Assembly (NCBI GenBank): GCA_024331125.1 | Contig: JANDJI010000003.1 | Span: forward strand, 186,001-250,000 | From: Nitrospira sp. | Lineage (GTDB): Bacteria; Nitrospirota; Nitrospiria; Nitrospirales; Nitrospiraceae | Length of the DNA stretch: 64,000 nt | Reading direction: 5' to 3' | In this document: piece after piece, positions 8,577 to 16,499 of the stretch | How the letters are laid out: every line of letters starts with the position of its first letter | How positions within the stretch are numbered: the first letter of the stretch is position 1 | Made by a program: the position numbers and the translations under genes | The notes under the pieces: generated by a model | The model's input: the letters and a program-made list of their open reading frames with translations, nothing else | What the model was told of the DNA's origin: nothing | Database searches by the model: none

Positions 8577-9872
8577 CTATCGCCGATTTTTTGGACGATA
8601 ATACCGCCGGCCGTGCAAGAGATCCGGGAGGTGACGCTGTTCGGTCTCCGCGCCGGGGTCGTCGTGGACATACCGGTAGCCCTCTCCATACCCCAGCGCC
8701 TTCATCAGGGAGGTCTCGGCATTCCGAAGATGAAGCGGAACCCCCAGATTTCCATGGGTTTTTACGTCACGGAGCGCTTCCAACAGCCCGACATAGGACG
8801 CATTGTCTTTCGGTCGGGACGCCAGGTAGGTCGTGCCATGGGCGAGATTGATCTGCGCCTCGGGCAACCCCACAAATTGGACGGCCTGCGCCACCGCCGT
8901 GGCGACCACCAGGGCCATCGGGTCGGCGTTGCCGATGTCTTCCGAGGCAAAGATGACCATTCGGCGGGCGATGAACTTTGGGTCTTCTCCTCCTTCCACC
9001 ATGCGCGCCAGCCAGTAAAGGGCGCCGTCAGGGTCCGAATCGCGAAGGCTTTTGATGTACGCGGAGATGACGTTGTAATGTTCCTCGCCGGCTTTGTCGT
9101 ACCGCAGCGCGTGCCTGCCCAACGCCTCTTCCAGCAAAGCCTCATCGATCACACACTCACCGGCCGGGCCGGCGGAGACGTGAGTGACGACAAATTCCAA
9201 CGCCGTCAGCATGGCCCGCGCGTCCCCGTTGCCGTACGCGATCAGCCGTCGCCTGGCCTCGGCCGAGAGCCGCACGCTCTGTCCGCCCAGTCCCCTTTCC
9301 GTATCGCTGAGGGCCCGGTCCAGCACCAGCCCCAACGCCCGTTCGGAGAGGGGCTTCAGGACCACGACCAGCGAGCGAGACAAGAGGGGGCTGATCACCT
9401 CGAAGGACGGATTTTCGGTGGTCGCTCCCACTAGAATGACGGTCCCCCGTTCGACGTGGGGAAGGAAGGCGTCCTGTTGGGCTTTATTGAAGCGATGGAT
9501 TTCATCGACAAAGAGAATCGTCCGGGATCCGTGAAGCGTCCGCCGCTGCTCGGCCGACTTGATGATCGCCCGTAGCTCCTGGACTCCGCCGGTCACGGCC
9601 GAGAAGGGAACAAACTGCGCTTTCGTATGTCGAGCGATCAGGTGAGCGAGGGTCGTTTTTCCCGATCCAGGAGGCCCCCAAAAGATCACGGACGTCAGTC
9701 GGTCCGTTTCAATGGCTCGGCGCAAGGGGCGATCCGGCGCCATGATGTCTTCCTGTCCGACGAATTCGTCGAACTCCCGCGGACGCATCCGTTCGGCTAA
9801 CGGAGCGGAAGCCGTCTCCTGGCGTTGACGAACATCGAACAAACCGGGGGTGTCATCTCTTTCCTCGGACAT
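8577..9872 (-). CDS. rarA: Replication-associated recombination protein A (AAA+ ATPase)
   Basis: The protein acts at stalled replication forks and is related to clamp-loader subunits. It has a short acidic N terminus, then LAERMRPREFDEFVGQ, Walker A GPPGSGKTTL, Walker B ILFVDEIHRFNKAQQD, sensor 1 VGATTENPSFEV and the arginine-finger SRSLV. The C-terminal MgsA/RarA tetramerisation region (DPDGALYWLARMVEGGEDP, ASEDIGNADP) is intact. The start at 9872 is chosen because AGGA lies just upstream; another ATG 12 bases upstream is also possible. A TTGCGC/TATAGA pair on the minus strand may be its promoter. Confidence 0.95.
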   Translation of the reverse strand: MSEERDDTPGLFDVRQRQETASAPLAERMRPREFDEFVGQEDIMAPDRPLRRAIETDRLTSVIFWGPPGSGKTTLAHLIARHTKAQFVPFSAVTGGVQELRAIIKSAEQRRTLHGSRTILFVDEIHRFNKAQQDAFLPHVERGTVILVGATTENPSFEVISPLLSRSLVVVLKPLSERALGLVLDRALSDTERGLGGQSVRLSAEARRRLIAYGNGDARAMLTALEFVVTHVSAGPAGECVIDEALLEEALGRHALRYDKAGEEHYNVISAYIKSLRDSDPDGALYWLARMVEGGEDPKFIARRMVIFASEDIGNADPMALVVATAVAQAVQFVGLPEAQINLAHGTTYLASRPKDNASYVGLLEALRDVKTHGNLGVPLHLRNAETSLMKALGYGEGYRYVHDDPGAETEQRHLPDLLHGRRYYRPKNRR

Positions 9873-9996
9873 CGGAATCCTCATCGTCTCAGCGATTCTA
9901 TACACCCCGTTCTTGCCGGCGCAAACCGTCGCGGAAGGCCCTTGACGACCGTGAGAAGCGATGGTAGGGAAAGGGCCGGTCGTTATTGGTGCAGGT

Positions 9997-10794
9997 ATGA
10001 ACGTCCGTGTCAACGGCATCTCTCTCGCCTACAGCGACCAGGGAACGGGGTTGCCGCTCATCTTTCTGCACGCCTTTCCCCTCAACCGAACCATGTGGGA
10101 GCCGCAGGTCGAAGCGCTCTCATCGGAGTTTCGCATCGTCACCGTTGATCTCCGCGGCCATGGAGAGTCGGACGCCCCGCTTTGGCGTTACACCCTCGAC
10201 CAGGCGGCGGAAGACGTGCGGGCTTTAATGGACCATCTGTCGATCGGACAGGCGGTGCTGATCGGGCTCTCGATGGGCGGCTATATTCTTTTTGCGTTCT
10301 ATCGCCGATACCCCGACCGTATAAAGGGCCTCATCTTGGCCGACACAAGAGCCCAAGCGGACACGGCGGAAGGGAAAGAGGCTCGTTTCCAAATGGCTCA
10401 AATCGCTTATAAGAAGGGCCCGGCCGCCGTCGCCGATCTGATGATCCCGAAATTGCTCTCCCCTCTCACGATCGAGACCCGTCCGGATCTTGTCCGCAGG
10501 GTTCGAGCCATGATTGAGAGCACCGAGATCAGCGGAATCGCGGGAGACTTGATGGCCATGGCCGAACGGACCGATTCGATTCCCCTGTTGGGATCGATCA
10601 CCTGTCCGGTTCACGTCATCGCCGGGGAGCTGGATCAGGCCACCCCGCCAGCCGACGCGAAACTCATGGCCGATCGTATCGCTGACTCCCGCATGACCAT
10701 CATTTCACAGGCCGGACACCTGTCGAATCTGGAACAGCCCGACGCCTTCAATCGCGTGGTTCGAGCATTCAGCGGGAGCCTGGCTGGAAAGTAG
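9997..10794 (+). CDS. Alpha/beta-fold hydrolase
   Basis: The 265-residue protein follows the alpha/beta hydrolase plan. GTGLPLIFLHAFPLN gives the oxyanion-hole region, GLSMGGYIL holds the nucleophile serine elbow, and GELDQATP plus AGHLSNLEQP supply the acid and histidine. It resembles 3-oxoadipate enol-lactonase-type esterases, but no catechol-pathway neighbours exist, so the substrate is unknown. The start at 9997 matches the family N terminus (MNVRVNGISLAYSDQG); the frame extends 36 bases further upstream. TTGACG upstream may be a -35 element. It ends convergently with folE. Confidence 0.85.
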   Translation: MNVRVNGISLAYSDQGTGLPLIFLHAFPLNRTMWEPQVEALSSEFRIVTVDLRGHGESDAPLWRYTLDQAAEDVRALMDHLSIGQAVLIGLSMGGYILFAFYRRYPDRIKGLILADTRAQADTAEGKEARFQMAQIAYKKGPAAVADLMIPKLLSPLTIETRPDLVRRVRAMIESTEISGIAGDLMAMAERTDSIPLLGSITCPVHVIAGELDQATPPADAKLMADRIADSRMTIISQAGHLSNLEQPDAFNRVVRAFSGSLAGK

Positions 10795-10821
10795 AAAAGG
10801 GAAGAAAACGGGCAAACGCGG

Positions 10822-11502
10822 CTAGTCCGCGTCGCCCACGCTGGTTTTCTGAATGAGCTTCAGAAATTCCAAGCGGGTTTGCGGCTGACTTCGAAATTCT
10901 CCCAACATTGAACTGGTGACGGCCACCGTGTTCTGCTTTTCCACCCCGCGCATCATCATGCAAAGATGCCTGGCTTCGACCACGACGCCCACCCCCTTTG
11001 CGTGTAATTTCGTATTGAGGGTCTCCGCGATTTGGACGGTGAGCCGCTCCTGCACCTGAAGCCGCCTGGCAAACGTGTCAACGATGCGAGGAATCTTGCT
11101 GAGGCCCACCACTTTCTTGTTGGGCAGGTAGCCGACGTGGACCTTGCCGAAGAACGGCAACAGGTGATGTTCGCACATGCTGAAGAAATCGATGTCCTTC
11201 ACGATGACCATCTCGTCGTATTGGATGGGGAACAGCGCGCCGTTCAAGAGATGGTCGATGTCCCGCTGATAACCCTGCGTCATGAAGGCCAGCGCTTTGG
11301 CCACCCGTTCGGGCGTCTTGAGCAAACCGTTTCTGCCCGGTTTCTCGCCGAGCGCCGTCAACATCCGCGTCACCAGCGACCGCAAGGCGTCCACGTCGGC
11401 GGGCCGGCCGTTGCCGCTCACGTCTTCGCTCGTCTCCTCAACCGTTTTCCCTTTTCCCCGCCTCGCCACGCGCTCCTCCCGGGCATCAAGCCGTACCGGC
11501 AT
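10822..11502 (-). CDS. folE: GTP cyclohydrolase I
   Basis: FolE turns GTP into dihydroneopterin triphosphate, feeding folate and 7-deazaguanine synthesis. The 226-residue protein carries the zinc and substrate motifs [41 protein letters not shown] and the second zinc cysteine in [11 protein letters not shown]. The N-terminal 30 residues are charged and family-variable. The ATG at 11502 is used; a TTG 27 bases upstream (11529) follows a G-rich stretch and is an alternative. Either start overlaps the end of queD, consistent with a queD-folE operon in which FolE supplies the QueD substrate. Confidence 0.95.
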   Translation of the reverse strand: MPVRLDAREERVARRGKGKTVEETSEDVSGNGRPADVDALRSLVTRMLTALGEKPGRNGLLKTPERVAKALAFMTQGYQRDIDHLLNGALFPIQYDEMVIVKDIDFFSMCEHHLLPFFGKVHVGYLPNKKVVGLSKIPRIVDTFARRLQVQERLTVQIAETLNTKLHAKGVGVVVEARHLCMMMRGVEKQNTVAVTSSMLGEFRSQPQTRLEFLKLIQKTSVGDAD

Positions 11503-11881
11503 ATTCGAAATAATTGTCCCTCGTCTCAATGACCCCCACCTTGCTCAGCTTCCCGCGCAGCAGCTTCGGTTCCAGCAGATCCCATATCAATTTCACCAGA
11601 TTTTCGCCCGTGGTCGTGCAATCGGCGAACGCGGGGTCGCAATTGAGATCATGGTGATCAAACCGCTCGAGAATGGTTTCGGCGACCGTTCGATCAAGAG
11701 ACGCAATCTCTTGACTCTCATTCTCTCCGTCCCCGTTGATCGTGACCAAGACCACGTAATTGTGGCCGTGGCCGTTGGGATTGTTGCATTTTCCGAACGC
11801 GGCTTGATTTTCATCCTCAGTGAGGCGATCGCTGTGAAGCCGATGGGCGGCGCAGAACCGATAGCGTCTGGTAATCGTCAT
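11486..11881 (-). CDS. queD: 6-carboxytetrahydropterin synthase / 6-pyruvoyl-tetrahydropterin synthase family
   Basis: The 131-residue protein has the zinc-site histidines (FCAAHRL; NGHGHNY) and the catalytic cysteine in [14 protein letters not shown]. The C-terminal ETRDNYFEY contributes the substrate-anchoring glutamate. The [11 protein letters not shown] form is shared with PTPS-type members, so it could make 6-carboxytetrahydropterin for queuosine or another pterin product. It is followed at once by folE. Its leader contains a strong hairpin with a T tract. Confidence 0.92.
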   Translation of the reverse strand: MTITRRYRFCAAHRLHSDRLTEDENQAAFGKCNNPNGHGHNYVVLVTINGDGENESQEIASLDRTVAETILERFDHHDLNCDPAFADCTTTGENLVKLIWDLLEPKLLRGKLSKVGVIETRDNYFEYAGTA

Positions 11882-11916
11882 GTGAAACGTTCTCTTCTCC
11901 GCCTCATCGCATGAAG

Positions 11917-11952
11917 AAAAGCCAGGATCACTCGCCCACGAGCAACCCTGGC
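11917..11952 (-). terminator. Terminator-like hairpin in the queD leader
   Basis: On the minus strand GCCAGG (11952-11947) pairs with CCTGGC (11926-11921); an inner CTCG/CGAG stem lies within the loop, and TTTTC follows. It sits between the erpA terminator and the queD start, just after a TAGAAT -10-like element (11967-11962). It therefore looks like a leader element rather than an erpA terminator. Confidence 0.5.
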
Positions 11953-11972
11953 CTCATGTTGATTCTATGCCC

Positions 11973-12009
11973 AAAAGAGGCCCCGCCGGAAGTGCCGGCG
12001 ACACGCCTC
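11973..12009 (-). terminator. erpA terminator
   Basis: The minus strand reads GAGGC, CGCCGG, a short loop, CCGGCG, GCCTC and four T residues. The stem starts inside the erpA stop codon. Confidence 0.75.
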
Positions 12010-12328
12010 AGTAACTGAATGAGCTGCCGCAGCCACAGGTCGTTTTGGCCTGAGGGTTCTTGATGGAAAACCCCGAGCCCTGCACGCTGTCAACGTAATC
12101 GACCTCCGCCCCTTGCAGGAGCGGGGCGCTTTGGGAGTCCATGATCACCTTCACGTCTCCCATTTCGATCACCGTGTCGTCTTCCGCCATTTTCGATTCA
12201 AAGGCCATTCCGTATTGATACCCGTGGCATCCCCCGCCACGGACATACACGCGCAGCCCGACGACGTCTTTTTCCTCGGCCATCAACTCCTTGATCTTCT
12301 GTTCCGCCACCGGCGTGATCGTCAGCAT
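12008..12328 (-). CDS. erpA: Iron-sulfur cluster insertion protein (A-type carrier)
   Basis: A 106-residue A-type carrier that passes Fe-S clusters to apo-enzymes. The three ligand cysteines are present: one in GGGCHGYQY and two in the C-terminal TCGCGSSF. Length and spacing match IscA/ErpA/HesB; the SxSxG-type C terminus favours ErpA-like. AGGAGG lies just before the ATG. It stands immediately downstream of the ferredoxin and NuoF-like genes, both Fe-S proteins, although it has its own promoter. Confidence 0.92.
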   Translation of the reverse strand: MLTITPVAEQKIKELMAEEKDVVGLRVYVRGGGCHGYQYGMAFESKMAEDDTVIEMGDVKVIMDSQSAPLLQGAEVDYVDSVQGSGFSIKNPQAKTTCGCGSSFSY

Positions 12329-12351
12329 GGTTTCCTCCTCTTCTCTCGAAT

Positions 12352-12406
12352 TCCGTACCTTACGGACTCGGCTCGTTTAGTGTAGCACCTCTTGCCCCAA
12401 GATCAA
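12352..12406 (-). promoter_or_regulatory. erpA promoter with downstream palindrome
   Basis: On the minus strand TTGATC (12406-12401) and TACACT (12384-12379) are 16 bases apart. A perfect palindrome TCCGTA-N3-TACGGA (12366-12352) falls just after the predicted start, a position typical of a repressor site. Which regulator might bind is unknown. Confidence 0.5.
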
Positions 12407-12426
12407 CACCCCGCCCTTCCGGCAGC

Positions 12427-12756
12427 TCACAACCCGGGCAGGTCGCGGCCGTGAGTTTCCCACTTGCTTTTCGGAACGCGCACGACGACGTCGCCCAGCA
12501 CCCGCGCCTGACACGCCAACCGATGCCGAGGATCGCTCAGCGCCTCACGATCCAAGAGATCCTGTTCGTCAAAATCAATTTCGGAAAGATGTTCCGAGCC
12601 TGCTTCAACTTCGACCCGACAGGTCGTGCACGACGCGTTGCCGCCGCAATCATGATTCAGGGGCAAGCCCAAGGCCTTTGCCGCGTCCAGAAGCGACGTA
12701 TTGGCGTCCACCTCTCCGCTCCATTCTCCATGATGCAGGAAAGTCACTCGCGGCAT
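12427..12756 (-). CDS. [2Fe-2S] ferredoxin
   Basis: The 109-residue protein is a plant/adrenodoxin-type ferredoxin. Ligand cysteines occur as C-x5-C-x2-C (CGGNASCTTC) and a fourth in HRLACQARV. GGGAG precedes the ATG at 12756; the longer frame to 12849 lies inside the nuoF-like gene and is not needed. It follows the NuoF-like gene by 16 bases, so the two are probably co-transcribed and may exchange electrons. Confidence 0.9.
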   Translation of the reverse strand: MPRVTFLHHGEWSGEVDANTSLLDAAKALGLPLNHDCGGNASCTTCRVEVEAGSEHLSEIDFDEQDLLDREALSDPRHRLACQARVLGDVVVRVPKSKWETHGRDLPGL

Positions 12757-12772
12757 CACGATCTCCCGACTA

Positions 12773-14089
12773 TCATGATGGGACGCCGACACCGGCCGTT
12801 TCAGCCTGATAGGGACACCGCCCCAGCCGAATGTGCTCTTCATACTCATGACGGAACAGCCTGACGCTGCTCTGCACCAAGACCGATGCGCCCGTCACCA
12901 GGGTGCAATAGCCGGTGCCTTTGACGAAACCGCAGAGCTGCAACAGACTGTCGAGGTCCTTTTGCGTGCCATGGCCTTCTTCGATCTTGGTCATGAGCGC
13001 GGCCAAGTTGATCGTGCCCATCCGGCAGGGAGGACATTGGCCGCAACTCTCGTTCTTGAAAAACTTTGAGAACTGGAGCGTCTTCGCCACCATGCATGTG
13101 GCGTCATCCACGACGATGACACCCGCCGAGCCCAGGCCGGTTCCCGCTTGCTTAAGGGAGTCGAAGTCCATACGGAGGTCGAGTTGGTCGGCCGTCACCA
13201 TCGAAAACGCCGGCCCTCCCGGAAAGACCGCCTTGATCTTGCGTCCTCCCGGCACGCCTCCTCCGCACTGCTCGATCAAAGTCCGGATCGTCACCCCCAT
13301 GGGCATTTCGTACACGCCGGGACGATTGACTGCCCCGCTCAATGAAAACATCATGGTGCCCGGACATTTTTCCGTCCCCACTTGGGTAAACCACGCCGCG
13401 CCTTTTTGGAGAATCCGAGGAATGTTGCAGAGCGTCTCGACGTTGTTCACCAGAGTCGGCTTTCCATACAAGCCGAAGTCGGTGGGATAGAAGGGCGGTT
13501 TCTGTCTGGGCATGGCCGGACGCCCTTGCATCGATTCCAACATGGCGGTCTCTTCACCCGCGACGTAGCTCCCGTATCCCTCAAAAATTTGCAGGTCCAC
13601 GTCGAGACCGCTCCCGAAGACGTTGGTCCCCAGAAGACCGCGCGCTTTCGCCTGATCCAGCGCCTTCTTCAGGTTCTCCCGCTCTTCATGATACTCATGA
13701 TTGACGTATATGAAGGCGGCCTTCGCCTTCACGGTGTGCGACGCAATCAAACACCCCTCGATCAATTGATGGGGGAGCATCCGCAGCAAATGACGGTCTT
13801 TGAACGTCCCCGGTTCATGTTCGCCGGCATTGCAGACAAAGTATCGCTCCCGAACCCGATGATTGAGCACCTTGTCCCACTTGACTCCCGTGGGGAACCC
13901 GGCTCCCCCTCGCCCTCGTAGACCGGATTTCTTGAGCTCGTCCACCACCTGCGCCGCGCTCAATTCCTTGACGCAGCGTTTCCACGCCTCATAGCCCCCG
14001 ACGTTCAGGTAGCCGTCGATCTCCCACGGTTCGCCTTCAAGTGGCTGGACCAGTCGCGGCTCTTCACCGATCAGCATCACCGACTCCAC
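12773..14089 (-). CDS. NuoF-like NADH-binding flavoprotein (complex I 51 kDa family)
   Basis: The 438-residue protein has the FMN/NADH-binding core of NuoF: GLRGRGGAGFPTGVKW, then CNAGEHEPGTFKDR and the FEGYGSYVAGEETAMLES region. The [4Fe-4S] site ESCGQCPPCRMG is intact, with the fourth cysteine near the end (GYCTL). In complex I this subunit passes electrons from NADH to Fe-S clusters. Here no NuoE or NuoG is adjacent, only a [2Fe-2S] ferredoxin, so it may form a small NADH:ferredoxin-type module. The minus-strand start at 14089 (MESVMLIGEEPRL) is not strongly supported; an ATG 12 bases later is equally possible. Confidence 0.88.
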   Translation of the reverse strand: MESVMLIGEEPRLVQPLEGEPWEIDGYLNVGGYEAWKRCVKELSAAQVVDELKKSGLRGRGGAGFPTGVKWDKVLNHRVRERYFVCNAGEHEPGTFKDRHLLRMLPHQLIEGCLIASHTVKAKAAFIYVNHEYHEERENLKKALDQAKARGLLGTNVFGSGLDVDLQIFEGYGSYVAGEETAMLESMQGRPAMPRQKPPFYPTDFGLYGKPTLVNNVETLCNIPRILQKGAAWFTQVGTEKCPGTMMFSLSGAVNRPGVYEMPMGVTIRTLIEQCGGGVPGGRKIKAVFPGGPAFSMVTADQLDLRMDFDSLKQAGTGLGSAGVIVVDDATCMVAKTLQFSKFFKNESCGQCPPCRMGTINLAALMTKIEEGHGTQKDLDSLLQLCGFVKGTGYCTLVTGASVLVQSSVRLFRHEYEEHIRLGRCPYQAETAGVGVPS

Positions 14090-14258
14090 TTCTCAGCACA
14101 TGACATTCAGCGATGATTTCTCCCGCTGGCACTATACGGCTCCTTTTCCCGGCCCGTCAAGGCAATGGCCGACGCCTAGGCCCCAATCGTCGAATACGAC
14201 GGGCTAGGAGACCCATCAACCTCTAGGCATAGAGGGGATGATTGAATCTGAAGGAATA

Positions 14259-14286
14259 CCGCCGGTGGAGGAGTCTCCACCGGCGG
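14259..14286 (-). terminator. Strong hairpin downstream of the membrane protein gene
   Basis: A perfect 12-bp stem (CCGCCGGTGGAG / CTCCACCGGCGG) encloses a GAGT loop just after the stop at 14299. There is no clear T tract on either strand. Confidence 0.6.
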
Positions 14287-14298
14287 CAAGGACGGCCT

Positions 14299-14886
14299 TT
14301 ACCGAAAGTGGCTGCCGGCCCCCATGAAAAACAACATGGGGATCGACAACATGAAGTTCACACGAGAGGCCAGCAACGCGGTCCGCCCCCATTGCGCCAT
14401 TTCAGGCGGCGCCGGAGTCCCCTGCGCGGCGGCGGTCACGGCGGCGATGATCTTCTTCTGGTTCGGCCAGATGATCCCATGGACGTTGCCCATCATGATG
14501 ATGCCGAGCAATCCTCCGATCGCCAGGGCCACCGCTCCCGTGCCGCCCTTGTGGTACATCATGCCGTACAAGAGCACGCCCGCGAGCACCGTCACGGTGG
14601 CCCCGTGACGGAACCAATTGAGCGCGGCCGGCATAAGTTTCGGAATCACGATGTTTTTGGTCGGCCCATCCAGGCTTTTCAAAAAGGCGGCGTTAATCAA
14701 GTTAAAGAAATACAACAAGCCGATCCAGGTGATCCCCGCCAGGAAATGGATCCACCGGAGAATCATCTGAGGCCAATCGGCTTCGCCGGCGCCGATGCCG
14801 GTCAATCCCAAATAGACGACGATCAATACAACGGAGAGCGCAAACCCCGCGGCCATGGTCTGCATTGGATCTTCAAGAAATTTCAT
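14299..14886 (-). CDS. Integral membrane protein resembling the PuuD (urate hydroxylase) membrane domain
   Basis: The 195-residue protein has about five hydrophobic helices. WPQMILRWIHFLAGITWIGLLYFFNL matches the first helices of the Urate_ox_N (DUF989) family, and HGIIWPNQKK is a conserved loop. Full-length PuuD carries a C-terminal cytochrome c domain that is absent here, so this is the membrane part only. Purine catabolism genes are not seen nearby, and uric acid oxidation should not be assumed. An AAGGAGG site precedes the ATG. Confidence 0.7.
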   Translation of the reverse strand: MKFLEDPMQTMAAGFALSVVLIVVYLGLTGIGAGEADWPQMILRWIHFLAGITWIGLLYFFNLINAAFLKSLDGPTKNIVIPKLMPAALNWFRHGATVTVLAGVLLYGMMYHKGGTGAVALAIGGLLGIIMMGNVHGIIWPNQKKIIAAVTAAAQGTPAPPEMAQWGRTALLASRVNFMLSIPMLFFMGAGSHFR

Positions 14887-14905
14887 AATCCTCCTTGTCG
14901 CACGG

Positions 14906-15031
14906 TTGACAATCAGTCCGTGTCTCTACTTCAATCGTTCTCCGAATGTCAAGTCAACGCACCGGCCTCTCGACAAGATGCCGACGAACCGGCGGCACCG
15001 AGTGGGCTCGGTCGCCGACCGAGCGTTTTTT
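14906..15031 (+). ncRNA. Candidate plus-strand small RNA ending in a terminator
   Basis: Between two minus-strand genes the plus strand shows TTGACA (14906-14911), 18 bases, TTCAAT (14930-14935) and, about 70 bases on, a perfect GCTCGGTC-GCC-GACCGAGC hairpin (15006-15024) followed by six T residues (15026-15031). No plus-strand gene precedes this terminator, so it could end an independent RNA of about 90 bases. It could alternatively limit antisense transcription into mdh. Confidence 0.35.
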
Positions 15032-15052
15032 CCATGAGCAACCCGAAGAGGT

Positions 15053-15991
15053 TTATGCCATCAGCTCGTCGACCCTCGTGCACAGCTCTCGCACCGCATC
15101 GGCCGACGCGTTCAGCGCCGCTCGTTCGTCTGGCTCAAGATCGTATTCAACGATCTCTTCGACGCCGGCGCGTCCGATCCTGACCGGAACGCCGACGATC
15201 ACGTTCTTGAGCCCGTACTCCCCCTCGCAAAGGACGGAACACGGCATCACCCGCTTTTCATCCTTGTAAATCGCCTCCACCATATCGACCGCCGAAGCCG
15301 ACGGTGCGTAGAAGGCGCTGCCCGTCTTCAGTAAACCGACGATCTCGGCTCCCCCGTCGCGTGTGCGCTTGACGATCGCGTCCAGCTTCTCTTTGGACAT
15401 CAGGGCCGACACGGGCGTGCCTCGGACCGTCGTGTAGCGGGGAAGCGGCACCATCGTATCGCCGTGCCCGCCCAGCACCATGGCCTGGACATCAGGTCCC
15501 GGCACGTTCAACTCCTCCGCGATGAACGAGCGCATGCGGGCCGAATCCAACACCCCTCCCATGCCGATGACCCTGGACTTGGGCAGACCGCTGACGCGAC
15601 GCGCCACGTGCACCATGGCGTCCAGCGGATTCGTGACAAGAATCAAAATGATGTCCGGGGAACGGGACACCAGCTCGGACACGACGGACTTGACGATCTT
15701 TGCATTGGTCGCCAACAGCTCATCGCGGCTCATCCCCGGCTTTCGCGGCATACCCGACGTGATCACGGCGATCGCCGAGCCGGCCGTCTCGGTATAACCG
15801 TTCGTGCCGATCACGCGGGTGCTGTATCCGCAGATCGGTCCCGCCTGAGAAATATCGAGGGCCTTGCCCTGGGGGATCCCCTCGGCGATGTCAACCAGGA
15901 CCACGTCGTAAGTATCTTTCTCCGCCAGCCGTTGAGCGGTCGTTCCCCCGACGTTCCCCGCGCCCACTACGGTGACTTTGGCTCGTTTCAT
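15053..15991 (-). CDS. mdh: Malate dehydrogenase (lactate/malate-type)
   Basis: The 312-residue enzyme interconverts malate and oxaloacetate with NAD(H), a step in both oxidative and reductive TCA cycles. The Rossmann motif [11 protein letters not shown] starts the protein; later come the loop arginines ([11 protein letters not shown]), the substrate Arg/Asn (VTNPLDAM) and the catalytic His in [10 protein letters not shown]. The ATG at 15991 follows a GGAGGGG site; the frame extends 36 bases upstream without support. It lies alone in a minus-strand block. Confidence 0.96.
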   Translation of the reverse strand: MKRAKVTVVGAGNVGGTTAQRLAEKDTYDVVLVDIAEGIPQGKALDISQAGPICGYSTRVIGTNGYTETAGSAIAVITSGMPRKPGMSRDELLATNAKIVKSVVSELVSRSPDIILILVTNPLDAMVHVARRVSGLPKSRVIGMGGVLDSARMRSFIAEELNVPGPDVQAMVLGGHGDTMVPLPRYTTVRGTPVSALMSKEKLDAIVKRTRDGGAEIVGLLKTGSAFYAPSASAVDMVEAIYKDEKRVMPCSVLCEGEYGLKNVIVGVPVRIGRAGVEEIVEYDLEPDERAALNASADAVRELCTRVDELMA

Positions 15992-16072
15992 AATCCGCCC
16001 CTCCCACACGAAGGCATTGTTGACCACCGCGTCAAGATTCGCCGGCTTGCTCGCTCGGCACCGGCCTGTCCT

Positions 16073-16483
16073 TCACCCCTCATGTTCCGTCCAGCCCGCC
16101 ACTTTGAAGTTGATCGTGCAGACAAAATTCTCTCCATCGTAAAAATTGAGTTTGATCTTCTTTTTGCCGTACCGACTTGCCAGAAACTCCTCGGGATTCT
16201 CGACCAGTTCCCCATACCCCCCGGGCGGATACTCTCCCAGTTCGTGAAATACGACGATCATCCCTTCCTTTACTTCTTGCAACACCTTGACGCGACAACG
16301 CGGAAAGACCTCCCAGAACTTGGCCTCGATCATCTCCTTGGTCGGCTCGGGACGATCCTCCCCCGGCGCCACCGGTTGGGCGAACTTGGCCAATCGGCGG
16401 ACGTAGGGATACTGGTGCCCCGTAAACAGTTTATAGAGCCATGGCGGAACGGACGGTTTCCCTGTCACTTCTCCCTCTTGCAT
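16073..16483 (-). CDS. Conserved-looking hypothetical protein
   Basis: A 136-residue soluble protein with no signal peptide or membrane helix. It is rich in aromatic and charged residues, with PPWLYKLFTGHQYP near the start and a basic YGKKKIKLNFYDGENF near the end. I recognise no family. It follows the VWA-domain gene by 16 bases on the same strand, so the two may be co-expressed. The coding frame is intact and its codon use resembles neighbours. Confidence 0.65.
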   Translation of the reverse strand: MQEGEVTGKPSVPPWLYKLFTGHQYPYVRRLAKFAQPVAPGEDRPEPTKEMIEAKFWEVFPRCRVKVLQEVKEGMIVVFHELGEYPPGGYGELVENPEEFLASRYGKKKIKLNFYDGENFVCTINFKVAGWTEHEG

Positions 16484-16499
16484 TCGCTCTCGTCGTCTT

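Noticed and set aside
11886..11967. preQ1 riboswitch upstream of queD
   Set aside because: The short hairpin with A-rich tail of preQ1-I and the larger preQ1-II/III folds are not recognisable here; only an unspecific terminator-like stem is seen.
14299..14886. Calling the membrane protein a urate hydroxylase
   Set aside because: Only the membrane domain is present, and no purine degradation genes are nearby.
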